Shown: positions 1-8,145 of the stretch, piece after piece | How positions within the stretch are numbered: the first letter of the stretch is position 1 | How the letters are laid out: each line of letters starts with the position of its first letter | From: a virus | Virus record (IMG/VR): IMGVR_UViG_3300017744_000086 | Coordinates: 1 to 30,675 of that record | DNA: 30,675 nucleotides | Strand: one strand, 5' to 3' | Position numbers and translations under genes: made by a program | The notes under the pieces: generated by a model | Database searches by the model: none | Told to the model about the DNA's origin: nothing | The model's input: the letters and a program-made list of their open reading frames with translations, nothing else

Positions 1-1
1 A

Positions 2-340
2 AAAGTTGTAGACAACAAAGTAAAAAAGTCTATGCCTATGAACCAAGAGACTATGCAAAATGTACTGTCAAGAGACATACAACTTGTAAAGTATGCAGAT
101 ATGACAGGCATGAATACAGTAGGCATGGCAGTAGTTACAAATACTAAAACACCTAAAGCAGAATACTTTGAAGCAACTGTAACTGAACAGGACAAAGTTA
201 TAACCAACAAACTTATAAAAAGTGTTACAGATGCAATAGAAGCAAATGTGTTTACACCTACAAGTAGCCAGAATTGGTGGTGCAGTGCAAAATGGTGTGA
301 CTTCTGGGATACCTGTGATTTCGGTAAAAGAAGAAAATAA
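2..340 (+). CDS. C-terminal part of a PD-(D/E)XK (RecB/Cas4-like) nuclease, 5' truncated
   Basis: The frame is open from base 2, so the gene begins before the window and only about 112 residues are seen; the ATG at 32 is probably internal. Near the C-terminus a Trp/Cys cluster (WWCSAKWCDFWDTC) has three cysteines spaced C-x4-C-x5-C. This resembles the closing Fe-S or Zn cysteine cluster of PD-(D/E)XK nucleases of the RecB/Cas4 type, which in phages usually act in recombination or replication. The catalytic D/E-x-K part lies outside the window, so the family call rests on the C-terminal cluster alone. The 3' neighbour has its own promoter, so this gene seems to end a separate upstream unit. 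Confidence 0.5.
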   Translation, partial: KVVDNKVKKSMPMNQETMQNVLSRDIQLVKYADMTGMNTVGMAVVTNTKTPKAEYFEATVTEQDKVITNKLIKSVTDAIEANVFTPTSSQNWWCSAKWCDFWDTCDFGKRRK

Positions 341-349
341 AATAAATAC

Positions 350-378
350 TTGACAGTTTTAAAAAAGTAGCATATTGT
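350..378 (+). promoter_or_regulatory. Sigma70-type promoter upstream of the 408 gene
   Basis: A perfect -35 TTGACA (350-355), a 17-bp spacer and -10 TATTGT (373-378). It is one of five similar modules in the window in which TTGACA and an A/T-rich TTAAA tract are followed by TATNNT, a short leader and a strong GGAGG site. The leader here ends with TTGGAGGTACAA before the ATG at 408. Confidence 0.7.
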
Positions 379-407
379 ATCTATATAACAAGTACTTGGA
401 GGTACAA

Positions 408-902
408 ATGACTACAACAGAATTAACTATAAAACCAAAACAAAACCTAACTATTAATATTGACGACATTTATAGCTTAGATGACAAAGGTAACTTTATA
501 CCAACTAACCAACAAATCACTGTAGAAGATTTTACAATGACTATAACATCTTGGTTAGAACCAAAAGATTGGCATGACAACACAGTGCATGGCAGTATGA
601 CTGTTAACACTAAAGGTTGCAAAATAGCTTACAACAGTAAAAAGTTTGTAGATATGATTAACACAGTTCTTGTAAAACACTTTGATGCAATGTCATGGTT
701 AGTTATTTCAGAAACACAAAGCATATTTGGTACTGTTGACGAACACAAAATAAGAGCAGAAGTTACACGAGCAGAAGTAGCATGGTCAGAAATGGGTATG
801 CAAAATCTTGACAAGCAACACTTAGATGTTACTTACACAGTAAAAAATGCAACACAAATTAGTCCTGCATTTAAATCACAAGTTGTAAAGAGGGGTGCAT
901 AG
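408..902 (+). CDS. Hypothetical protein (164 aa)
   Basis: No family recognised. The ATG at 408 is chosen because TTGGAGG lies seven bases upstream and a promoter precedes it; an in-frame TTG at 375 lies inside the -10 region. The protein starts MTTTELTIKP, has no signal peptide or membrane segment, is acidic in the N-terminal half, and alternates hydrophobic and polar residues as a beta-rich soluble protein would. Its stop overlaps an alternative GTG start for the ParB-like gene, so the two are probably co-transcribed. Its leader and first codons closely match those of the unknown gene at 10468. Confidence 0.75.
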   Translation: MTTTELTIKPKQNLTINIDDIYSLDDKGNFIPTNQQITVEDFTMTITSWLEPKDWHDNTVHGSMTVNTKGCKIAYNSKKFVDMINTVLVKHFDAMSWLVISETQSIFGTVDEHKIRAEVTRAEVAWSEMGMQNLDKQHLDVTYTVKNATQISPAFKSQVVKRGA

Positions 903-954
903 GCAAGCAAAGAAACTAAATAGCAATAAACAAAAAAATGGTCTGGAGGAATAT

Positions 955-1851
955 ATGGATACATTTTATCGGTCAACGGATACCAAAACAGAAATCCCAC
1001 AAATAAAAAAAATAATAAACCAACCTGCCAACGGTAGCATATTCTTAAACGAAACTTATGTTAACGAAAAGCTAATGAGACCAATGAACATGAAGTTTGT
1101 GCAGAAGATGAAGGCAGACTTTAACATGGATATGATTGGCACTATAGTAGTACATACAGACGATTGGAAGTCTTATGAAATACTAGACGGTCAACACAGA
1201 GTAGAATTGTTAAAGCAACTGTTTGGCAGCACACACCAAATTTCATGTTTGGTTCTTACAGGCATGACAGAAGCACAACGTGCAGAGTTTTACATAAACT
1301 ACAATATGACACGCAGGTCCTTATCTAGTATAGAAAAGTTTAAAGCTAGACTTGAAGCTGGTGACGACAACGCAATAGTCATACACGAATTGTGTAAAGC
1401 CTTTAACATCTTAATATCTGGCGTAGATACAAAATCTAGGCAACTTGTGTTCCCTGTAGTTACTGCAGTTAACCAAATAGAGAAAATCTATAATGCAGGA
1501 TTACTAGGTAGAACATTAGATGTTTTATACAGTGCATACCAATATGCAACACCAGAAATGGCTAAAGAAGCATTTGGTACATACATCATGGAGAATGTAA
1601 GCAAAGTAATTGCAACTTACTTTGATACGATAGACCTTGATAGGCTAGAAGATGTTTTATCTAAAGCATCAGCAAGAAGCTGGAATGTTAGGATAAATGA
1701 TGGTAACTTAACTCTAAAAAGTATAGGTGGTGCATTAAAAATTGTAGATGCTTATAATGCTAGGTTACATAAACAGAACCAATTAACTGTTGAAATGCTT
1801 ATGCAAAGCAGGTCAGGAGTTAATGCTAAAACTTCTTTCCCTAGAGGTTAG
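955..1851 (+). CDS. ParB/sulfiredoxin-fold protein (DUF6551-like), 298 aa
   Basis: Residues about 30-100 form a ParB/Srx-like domain: a predicted beta-alpha region leads to the motif ILDGQHRVELLKQLF (DGQHR at residues 78-82), the nucleotide-binding signature of this fold. The remaining 200 residues are largely helical and not recognised. I chose the ATG at 955 because GGAGGA lies five bases upstream; an in-frame GTG at 895 overlaps the preceding stop and would add 20 residues. Phage proteins of this group have been linked to DNA binding, CTP hydrolysis or nuclease activity, so the exact role cannot be read from sequence. A second, shorter ParB-like gene lies at 2341. Confidence 0.75.
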   Translation: MDTFYRSTDTKTEIPQIKKIINQPANGSIFLNETYVNEKLMRPMNMKFVQKMKADFNMDMIGTIVVHTDDWKSYEILDGQHRVELLKQLFGSTHQISCLVLTGMTEAQRAEFYINYNMTRRSLSSIEKFKARLEAGDDNAIVIHELCKAFNILISGVDTKSRQLVFPVVTAVNQIEKIYNAGLLGRTLDVLYSAYQYATPEMAKEAFGTYIMENVSKVIATYFDTIDLDRLEDVLSKASARSWNVRINDGNLTLKSIGGALKIVDAYNARLHKQNQLTVEMLMQSRSGVNAKTSFPRG

Positions 1852-1860
1852 TTGTTAATA

Positions 1861-1918
1861 GCACCCTGTGTGTTTTTCTCTGGCGAGAACTAAGACATCA
1901 TACACACAGGGTGCACCA
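1861..1918 (+). ncRNA. Structured RNA element 1 (13-bp stem with inner hairpin, 3' ACCA)
   Basis: GCACCCTGTGTGT (1861-1873) pairs perfectly with ACACACAGGGTGC (1902-1914). Inside, TTCTC (1876-1880) and GAGAA (1885-1889) pair around a TGGC tetraloop. The closing stem is followed at once by ACCA (1915-1918). No T tract follows, so it is not a plain intrinsic terminator. A second element with the same plan follows ten bases later. The function is unknown and the tRNA-like 3' end may be coincidence. Confidence 0.45.
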
Positions 1919-1927
1919 AATATAATC

Positions 1928-2014
1928 GTGCTCTACATGTTTAAACAAGTTATCCTATGACTTGCTTACGTTGTTTGTGAGAATGACAACATAAGAATCA
2001 TGTAGGGCACACCA
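1928..2014 (+). ncRNA. Structured RNA element 2 (12-bp stem, two inner hairpins, 3' ACCA)
   Basis: GTGCTCTACATG (1928-1939) pairs with CATGTAGGGCAC (1999-2010) with a single G-U pair. The interior holds CAAGT...ACTTG around a nine-base loop and GTTGT...ACAAC around an eleven-base loop, which together make a three-way junction. ACCA (2011-2014) follows directly, as in element 1. There is no T-loop (GTTCRA) and the closing stem is too long, so it is not a normal tRNA. It ends just before the ribosome site of the ORF at 2030 and could control it. Confidence 0.45.
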
Positions 2015-2029
2015 AGAAAGGACATTACA

Positions 2030-2182
2030 ATGGGCAACCTAAAAGACGAACTAGACAACCTAGCAGAATTATTAACTGTAGCCAAACTACATAAAGCAGA
2101 CGAATGTGACAACCCTAAATGTGATGTACAAGTTTGCAGAGAAGTAAGACAAGACCAATACTTTAAATGGCATGATGGTTAG
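2030..2182 (+). CDS. Small hypothetical protein (50 aa)
   Basis: A 50-residue ORF starting with ATG after AAAGGACATTACA, an acceptable ribosome site. The N-terminal half is helical and charged (starting MGNLKDELDNLAELL); the C-terminal half holds three cysteines (ECDNPKCDVQVC) that could bind a metal. It is the last gene before a strong terminator. No family recognised; coding nature is inferred from the ribosome site, codon use like that of neighbouring genes, and position. Confidence 0.55.
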   Translation: MGNLKDELDNLAELLTVAKLHKADECDNPKCDVQVCREVRQDQYFKWHDG

Positions 2183-2273
2183 TATATAATTACACAAATG
2201 TAACGGTACTGCTGACCCTCCAAGACTGTTCCACATTGTGGTTTCATTTAAGTTGGCATACCAATAGAACTTT

Positions 2274-2306
2274 AACCACCTGCTTCGGCAGGTGGTTATT
2301 TTATTT
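2274..2306 (+). terminator. Strong rho-independent terminator
   Basis: AACCACCTGC-TTCG-GCAGGTGGTT is a perfect 10-bp stem with a UUCG tetraloop (2274-2297), followed by ATTTTATTT. It closes the 408-2182 unit just before the packaging-operon promoter. Confidence 0.93.
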
Positions 2307-2334
2307 GACACAGTTAAAAATGTGCAGGTAGAAT
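2305..2334 (+). promoter_or_regulatory. Promoter of the packaging operon, probably giving a leaderless mRNA
   Basis: TTGACA (2305-2310), an 18-bp spacer and TAGAAT (2329-2334). Transcription normally starts about seven bases after the -10 end, which is the A of the ATG at 2341. No Shine-Dalgarno sequence precedes that ATG, unlike most genes here. It overlaps the tail of the upstream terminator, giving a compact end-and-start junction. Confidence 0.7.
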
Positions 2335-2340
2335 TGTTTT

Positions 2341-2997
2341 ATGCGAAACCGTATTAGTAAACATACAACTGCTAAGAAAAAAGAAATAAGACCTAACCCT
2401 AATAATTGGAGAACCCACCCACAAGCACAAACAGATAGCCTTATATCGCTTATAAAGTCTATAGGGTATGTAGATGAACTATTAGTTATAGACGACCCTA
2501 CAGGCGAATGTAAATATTTATTAGTAGATGGCGAAGCTAGATGGACCATAGCAGATGACAATGACGATTTACCTGTAAGCGTACTAGATATTACAGAAGA
2601 AGAAGCAAACATAGTTCTTGCAACATTTGACCCTATAAGTTCTTTTGCAGGCAGCGAAGCAAGCAAGTTAGATGAACTTATGAAAAACATAGACATAAAG
2701 TCACTAGAAGATGACATGCAAAAAGAAATGGCTAAACTTCTTAACAGAGTAGATAACAATTATGGCATACCACAATTAGAAGCAGAAGAAGAATGGGAAG
2801 GCATGCCAGAATATGAAAACGAAGATTTAGAATCTAAATATAAAGTTATAGTACATTTTGACACAGAAGAAGATTTAGAAAACTTTGCACATCTTATTGA
2901 CCAACCTTTAACAACAAAGACTAAGTACATATATTACCCTGCACAAGAAAAACAAAAAATTGTAGGTGAGCAAAGGTTTGCTGCAGATGATAAGTAA
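2341..2997 (+). CDS. ParB-like nuclease-domain protein (218 aa)
   Basis: The N-terminal 100 residues match the ParB/Srx fold of phage 'ParB-like nuclease' proteins: IRPNPNNWRTHP near residue 16, a helix with SIGYVDELLVID, then LLVDGEARW with the conserved D-G-E-x-R at 63-67. The middle is acidic and helical; the C-terminal section (about 165-205) is predicted alpha/beta. Such genes are frequent beside terminases, often with DNA-modification genes; direct roles are unproven. The start is fixed by the promoter, whose predicted +1 falls on this ATG. The ATG of the glycosyltransferase gene lies within its 3' end (11-base overlap). Confidence 0.8.
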   Translation: MRNRISKHTTAKKKEIRPNPNNWRTHPQAQTDSLISLIKSIGYVDELLVIDDPTGECKYLLVDGEARWTIADDNDDLPVSVLDITEEEANIVLATFDPISSFAGSEASKLDELMKNIDIKSLEDDMQKEMAKLLNRVDNNYGIPQLEAEEEWEGMPEYENEDLESKYKVIVHFDTEEDLENFAHLIDQPLTTKTKYIYYPAQEKQKIVGEQRFAADDK

Positions 2998-3892
2998 TTA
3001 CCCTATATTTATTGTTAGTAAAGGCAGATACGACAAAATGCACACACATAATGCTTTATCTGATATGCAGTTGCAACACTATATGATAGTAGAGTTAGAC
3101 GAGTATTCACTATATAAAAAAAACTTTAATAACAAATATGGCACATTGCTAATTCTAGAAAATAAATACAAAAATAACTACGATACATGTGACAACTTAG
3201 GCGACACAAAAAGTAAAGGTGCAGGTGCAGCAAGAAATTTTGCATGGCAAACAAGCATTGAGCAAGGTTATGATTATCATTGGGTCATGGATGACAACAT
3301 TAGATACTTTGCTAGATACAACAACAATACAAAAACACCTGTAGCAGATGGCACTATATTTAAATGTATGGAAGATTTTGTAGAAAGATATAGCAATGTA
3401 ACTATGGCAGGTCCTAACTATGAATTTTTTGTACCAAGTAAAAAAGGTAATAAGAAACGACCACCATATTTTCTAAACACACGCATATATAGTTGCAACC
3501 TTATAAAGAATGATGTGCCTTATAGATGGCGTGGTAGATATAACGAAGATACAGACTTATCATTGCGTATGTTAAAAGACGGTAACTGCACAATATTGTT
3601 TAATGCTTTTTTACAAAAGAAAATACAAACACAATTAGTAAGTGGTGGCAACACAAAAGACTTTTACGAAATAGAAGGCACAAAGCCTAAAAGTAACATG
3701 CAAGTAAATCTACATCCTGACGTTAGTAAAGAGGTAATTAGATTTGGCAGACCACATCATCATGTAGACTATAGTTCTTTTAAGAAAAACAAATTAAAAC
3801 GCAAAGATAATATAGAGGTATATAATAAAGTAGATAATTATGGCATGAGACACCAAGTAAGAAACAACAACGCATGGATTGATGCAAAGTGA
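2987..3892 (+). CDS. TET-associated-type glycosyltransferase (probable DNA-base glycosyltransferase), 301 aa
   Basis: It opens with YPIFIVSKGRYDKMHTHNAL, the N-terminal nucleotide-sugar-binding strand and loop of the TAGT family, followed by GAGAARNFAW (78-87), HWVMDDNIRYF with MDDN at 101-104 in the place of the DXD metal site, and RGRYNEDTDLSLRML with NEDTD at 186-190 as the likely acceptor/catalytic segment. Family members are thought to add sugars to hydroxymethylated pyrimidines made by TET/JBP dioxygenases in phage DNA. No TET gene lies in this window. The ATG at 2987 is preferred (AAAGG ten bases upstream) to an in-frame GTG at 2966. It sits directly before the terminase genes, so DNA would be modified before packaging. 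Confidence 0.8.
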   Translation: MISNYPIFIVSKGRYDKMHTHNALSDMQLQHYMIVELDEYSLYKKNFNNKYGTLLILENKYKNNYDTCDNLGDTKSKGAGAARNFAWQTSIEQGYDYHWVMDDNIRYFARYNNNTKTPVADGTIFKCMEDFVERYSNVTMAGPNYEFFVPSKKGNKKRPPYFLNTRIYSCNLIKNDVPYRWRGRYNEDTDLSLRMLKDGNCTILFNAFLQKKIQTQLVSGGNTKDFYEIEGTKPKSNMQVNLHPDVSKEVIRFGRPHHHVDYSSFKKNKLKRKDNIEVYNKVDNYGMRHQVRNNNAWIDAK

Positions 3893-3958
3893 TAGTAGGA
3901 TACCTTTTGCATATAAAACTCACGTCTATGAGCCTTACATGACACAGAAAAATAGCAA

Positions 3959-4486
3959 ATGACAACAAAAAAGACTAAAAAGACTGATATTAAACCTAAA
4001 ATGGGTAGACCAGACAAATTAGATTTATTAGATAAAATAGCAGAAAAAATTAAACATGGTGCTATGCCAGAAGTTGCTGCTATGTCATGTGGTATGGGTG
4101 CTAGAACTTTCTATAGATACATGTCAAAAGGAGAAGAAGGCATTGAGGGGTTTAGGCAGTTTAGGCAGGTCATCAATGAAGCTAAAATAGAAATGCGTGC
4201 AACAATAGAACAAAGACTATATTTGGCACATCCTACATTCTATGCAAGACATTCTCCTATGCTTAGAGAAGGCAAGGATGATTTAGAAGGTTGGAACAAC
4301 TACGACAATAAAGATACTAATATACAAGTTGTAACAGTAAGCAGTATTGTTGATAGTGCACATGCACAGAATCCTATAGATATAATTAACTACACAGTTA
4401 AAGATGCAGACAAAGAAATAGATTTTATTGGAGAAGATGGTAACAGTAAACCAAGAACAACTAAAGAAGATACAGAAGTGGTCTGA
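3959..4486 (+). CDS. terS: Terminase small subunit (putative), 175 aa
   Basis: A helix-turn-helix region (MPEVAAMSCGMGARTFYRYM, about residues 37-56) follows a basic N-terminus, and a helical stretch with REGKDDLEGWNNY follows it. This is the layout of phage small terminases that bind the packaging site. Identification rests mostly on this domain and on the 50-base overlap with the large terminase. The ATG at 3959 has no clear Shine-Dalgarno sequence. The acidic C-terminal tail could contact the large subunit. Sequence identity to named small terminases cannot be judged here. Confidence 0.75.
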   Translation: MTTKKTKKTDIKPKMGRPDKLDLLDKIAEKIKHGAMPEVAAMSCGMGARTFYRYMSKGEEGIEGFRQFRQVINEAKIEMRATIEQRLYLAHPTFYARHSPMLREGKDDLEGWNNYDNKDTNIQVVTVSSIVDSAHAQNPIDIINYTVKDADKEIDFIGEDGNSKPRTTKEDTEVV

Positions 4487-5858
4487 CCCTGCTTACTTTG
4501 TTAATAAAATAATTGGCGAAGATTTATATAGAAAGCAAGGTGAGATACTAAGAGGTATTCAAAGCAATCCCTTTGTAAGTGTTGTAGGTGCTAATGGTAC
4601 TGGTAAGGATTGGACTACTGGTAGGCTTATATGTTGGTGGTTAGCAATGCAACAAGAAGCTGTAGTTGTAGTAATTGGTCCTACATATAGACAGGTTTAT
4701 GACATTGTATGGAAAGAAGTTAGGGTAGCATATCAATCTGCACTAGAAAACGGTCACCCTTTAGGTGGCAATATCGGTAAAGCACCACGCTGGGAAATAA
4801 GCGACAGAAGATACGCTGTAGGATTTAGTACGCAAGATGAGTTTAATATTCAGGGATACCACAGCAAAAGATTACTTTTAGTTATAACTGAAGCACATGC
4901 AGTAGCAGATGGTCACATAGATGCAGGCATGCGACTAAACCCTAGCAGAGTTTTATTGACTGGCAACCCATTTACAACAAGTGGTAAATTTTATGAAAGC
5001 CACCATAGCCAACGTGACTTATGGCACACAATCAACCTAAGTGCATTTGACACACCTAATGTAATAAATAAGAAAGAAATAGTAAGTGGATTAGTTACAT
5101 ACGACCAAGTGTTAAGACGTAAGAAAGAACTAGGTGAAGAACACCCTATGTATGTAGGTGGCATACTTGGCAAGTTTCCTAGTAACTTAGGTAACAATCT
5201 AATTAGCCTAGAACTAGCACGAAATGCACTTAACAATACCCATAAGCCATCAGGACCAACAACTATAGGCGTAGACGTAGCAAGAGAAGGTAATGACAGA
5301 ACAGTTGTAGTTAGACGTGATGGTGATGTGGCTAGAATATTATGGTCAGTGCAAGGTCAGAACACAGACCAAGTAGCAGGATGGGTAGCAGAATATATAA
5401 AGACACATGAACCCTATAACAATTATGGATATGTAGTAGTTGACACAGTTGGTGTAGGTGGAGGTGTTTATGACAGATTAATAACAAACGATTACAGTAA
5501 TTGGCAGATGCAAGAATTTAAAGGTGGAGGTAGACCGATTGATACCGAAAGGTACAAGGACAAAAATGCTGAAGGATGGTATAGTATCAGGGAAGCACTT
5601 ATGAATGATGAGTTATCATTTGCAAGTGGTTGTATATGTGAAGGCAAAGAGTTAACTTGCCAAACTTACATAGATGACGAAGCACTAGAACGCATGGTCG
5701 CACAGTTAGCGAGTAGAGGTTTTACTATTGAAGGTGATAGAAAAATAAAACTGGAAAGCAAAGATGACCTGCGTAAAAAGGGTAAACGTAGTCCTGATGA
5801 AGCAGATGCACTTGCAATGACCTACTCTGTAAAAGAAACTCAATTAGAGGTATGGTGA
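4437..5858 (+). CDS. terL: Terminase large subunit, 473 aa
   Basis: The packaging motor ATPase and headful or cos nuclease. The ATPase domain shows Walker A GANGTGKDW (51-59, K57), Walker B LLLVITEAHAV with the Glu after the hydrophobic strand, and the coupling motif LLTGNP. The RNase H-like nuclease domain shows GVDVAREGNDRTVV, VVVDTVGVGGGVYDRL and KRSPDEADALAMTY with three acidic metal positions. The length is normal for the family. The ATG at 4437 with GGAG just upstream is preferred to a TTG at 4428. It overlaps the small subunit gene by 50 bases and ends seven bases before the portal gene. Confidence 0.95.
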   Translation: MVTVNQEQLKKIQKWSDPAYFVNKIIGEDLYRKQGEILRGIQSNPFVSVVGANGTGKDWTTGRLICWWLAMQQEAVVVVIGPTYRQVYDIVWKEVRVAYQSALENGHPLGGNIGKAPRWEISDRRYAVGFSTQDEFNIQGYHSKRLLLVITEAHAVADGHIDAGMRLNPSRVLLTGNPFTTSGKFYESHHSQRDLWHTINLSAFDTPNVINKKEIVSGLVTYDQVLRRKKELGEEHPMYVGGILGKFPSNLGNNLISLELARNALNNTHKPSGPTTIGVDVAREGNDRTVVVRRDGDVARILWSVQGQNTDQVAGWVAEYIKTHEPYNNYGYVVVDTVGVGGGVYDRLITNDYSNWQMQEFKGGGRPIDTERYKDKNAEGWYSIREALMNDELSFASGCICEGKELTCQTYIDDEALERMVAQLASRGFTIEGDRKIKLESKDDLRKKGKRSPDEADALAMTYSVKETQLEVW

Positions 5859-5865
5859 CAATATT

Positions 5866-8130
5866 ATGGGATTACGAAAAAATATTATAAACGCATTGAA
5901 CGCTTATCAAGGTAAGCCAACAAACATAGACGAGAAGGCATTATATGAAATGTCATTTAGCAGGGATTACAATGACCCACTAGGTGACGTAATGCTACCT
6001 AGAACTAACTTTGATTACCAAAGAGAAGTTGCACCAATGCTAAACAGTGCAGTTACAGCTTGTGTACATTGGTTTATGCGTAGCTTTCCAGAAGCACCAA
6101 TATGTGTATATGCAAACTACAACGAAACTACAGAAAAAATAAAACCACATCCTGCAACAGAGTTACTTAGATTACCTAACCAATATTACAGTGGCACAAC
6201 AATGATGATGTCAGTAATAGCAGATTATTTAGTTAACGGTAACGCTTACATTATGAAAGTAAGAAACTTGCAAAACCAAGTTATACAACTTTGGTACACA
6301 CCAGCAGCTTTAATAAAACCAGCATTTAGAAAAAATGACCCTACAACATTTATATCTCATTACGAATATAGACCTATAGGCTCTAAGATAGACGTAGACC
6401 CAGAAGATGTAATACATCTAAGATGGGGTCTTGACCCACAGAACAACAGAGAAGGTCTAAGTCCATTAAAAGCAGTGCTAAGAGAAATATTTACAGATGA
6501 CGAAGCTGCTAACTATTCTGCAAGCCTACTTAAAAACATGGGTGTAGCAGGATTATTTATTGTGCCTAGAGACGGCAGTGTAAATCTAAGCAGAGAAGCT
6601 GCAGAAGTTATGAAAGATAAATTTAAAGAAAGATTTACAGGTGACAGACGTGGAGAACCATTTGTATCTAACATGCCACTAGATATACAAAACATATCTT
6701 TTAGTCCTAGCGAAATGAATTTAAGAGACGTAAGAACAATACCAGAAGAAAGAGTATGTGCTGCACTTGGTGTACCTGCAATAGTAGCAGGATTAGGTGC
6801 AGGTCTTAGCCGTAGCACATTTAGTAATATGTCAGAAGCTAGAGAAATGGCATACGAGAATGGCATAATACCAGTGCAAAGATTAATAGCAACGGACCTA
6901 ACAACACAATTAATGTCAGAGTTTGAAACTGCAAATAACTTTGAGTTTGGTTTTGAGAACGACAATATAAGAATATTACAAGAAGATAGAACAGCAGAAG
7001 CTAATAGGGCAAGTACATTATTTCAAGGTGGAGTTATAACTAGAGGAGAAGCAAGGTTAATGACAGGCTTTGAATCAGAAGAAATAGATAATGTATTTAG
7101 AGCACCTACTAACATAAATGAAGTAGATAGAGACGAAAGAGCACCACTTGCACAAGCAGGAGGACAACCACAATTATTGTCTGCTAAACCTGATGAAGCA
7201 AAAGACCTAACATATAAAGAAGATAAATTAACAAGAATGGAATTTGTAGGTGCGTTAGAAGAAGATGAATTAGAACTATCTAGCATCTTTGCAAATAGCT
7301 TACAGAAAGAATTTAATAAACAAGGTGCAGATTTAGCAGATGCTTATCTTACGCACTTAGGAAACGAAGCAGAAGTAACAGGTGACAAATCCATAGATTA
7401 CAAGGACACATTTTTAAGTCAGGATGTTGGCACACTTGTTAACACTATATTGCCTTTAGGTATAGGTGGCGATAGAGCAATGAACGAAAGATTAGAATTA
7501 CTATACATTAATCATTACAAACGAGTTGCCCAGAAAACCTTTAGGCATGTCGCACAGAGGATTGGAGTAAGCGTAGTATTTAACGAACAAGATAGTATCG
7601 GACAAGCAGTATTATCACAAGGTGGTACACGCAAGGGTCTAGTTGACTTTAGTGCACAGGCAAAGAAAACATTATTTAATGTAATAAGTAAAGGTAGAGA
7701 AGATGGCGACAACCCAAAGAAGATAGCCAGACAAATTAAAACCATGATACCTGTAGGCAGATTTACAGGTTTAGCCGATAGAGAAGGCGTAGATGCTGCC
7801 AAGAAATACAGGTCCATGATGATTGCAAGAACAGAAACACACAATGCACAGAGAACAAGCACAGTATCAGGTTATGAACAATCTGGTGTTGTGGATACTG
7901 TTAGAGCAATAGATGCAAAGTATGGTGATACAGATGATGTCTGTATGGATAGAGACGGACAGGAGTTTACACTAGAACAAGCAAGAGCAGAAACAAACTT
8001 AGAGCACCCTAATGGCACACTTGACTTTGAACCTATTATAAGGACACCAAATGAAAATAATCAAAACATTTTACGAAGCAATGAAATACGAGATACTAAG
8101 CCGTTATCAACCAGCAAGAGCAAAGATTAA
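5866..8130 (+). CDS. Portal protein fused to a MuF-like head morphogenesis domain, 754 aa
   Basis: Residues 1 to about 430 are an HK97-type portal: VNGNAYIMKVRN, DVIHLRWGLDPQNNREGLSPL, a clip/stem region, and IPEERVCAALGVPAIVAGLGAGL in the crown. An acidic linker (430-520) follows. Residues about 600-745 look MuF-like: MIARTETHNAQRTSTVSGYEQ, VRAIDAKYGDTDDVCMDRDGQ and EHPNGTLDFEPII, the last with G where many MuF proteins have the Cys of HPNCRC. Portal and MuF are often separate genes; here a single frame covers both. The portal is the DNA channel at the capsid vertex; MuF proteins are minor head proteins, sometimes ejected. Confidence 0.88.
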   Translation: MGLRKNIINALNAYQGKPTNIDEKALYEMSFSRDYNDPLGDVMLPRTNFDYQREVAPMLNSAVTACVHWFMRSFPEAPICVYANYNETTEKIKPHPATELLRLPNQYYSGTTMMMSVIADYLVNGNAYIMKVRNLQNQVIQLWYTPAALIKPAFRKNDPTTFISHYEYRPIGSKIDVDPEDVIHLRWGLDPQNNREGLSPLKAVLREIFTDDEAANYSASLLKNMGVAGLFIVPRDGSVNLSREAAEVMKDKFKERFTGDRRGEPFVSNMPLDIQNISFSPSEMNLRDVRTIPEERVCAALGVPAIVAGLGAGLSRSTFSNMSEAREMAYENGIIPVQRLIATDLTTQLMSEFETANNFEFGFENDNIRILQEDRTAEANRASTLFQGGVITRGEARLMTGFESEEIDNVFRAPTNINEVDRDERAPLAQAGGQPQLLSAKPDEAKDLTYKEDKLTRMEFVGALEEDELELSSIFANSLQKEFNKQGADLADAYLTHLGNEAEVTGDKSIDYKDTFLSQDVGTLVNTILPLGIGGDRAMNERLELLYINHYKRVAQKTFRHVAQRIGVSVVFNEQDSIGQAVLSQGGTRKGLVDFSAQAKKTLFNVISKGREDGDNPKKIARQIKTMIPVGRFTGLADREGVDAAKKYRSMMIARTETHNAQRTSTVSGYEQSGVVDTVRAIDAKYGDTDDVCMDRDGQEFTLEQARAETNLEHPNGTLDFEPIIRTPNENNQNILRSNEIRDTKPLSTSKSKD

Positions 8131-8145
8131 GCAATTTTATAGTAT

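Noticed and set aside
1876-1898. A second hammerhead in structured element 1 (CTGGCGAGAAC)
   Set aside because: It lacks CTGANGA and GAAA in correct spacing with stem II, and no cleavage-site partner strand is present.
2183-2273. tRNA-like stretch with ...TACCA at its end
   Set aside because: The possible acceptor pairs only GGTA/TACC, with no T-loop GTTCRA and no anticodon arm; I could not fold a cloverleaf.
3892-3943. 17-codon GTG ORF before the small terminase
   Set aside because: Too short, no ribosome site and no recognisable sequence; the gap is treated as a leader.
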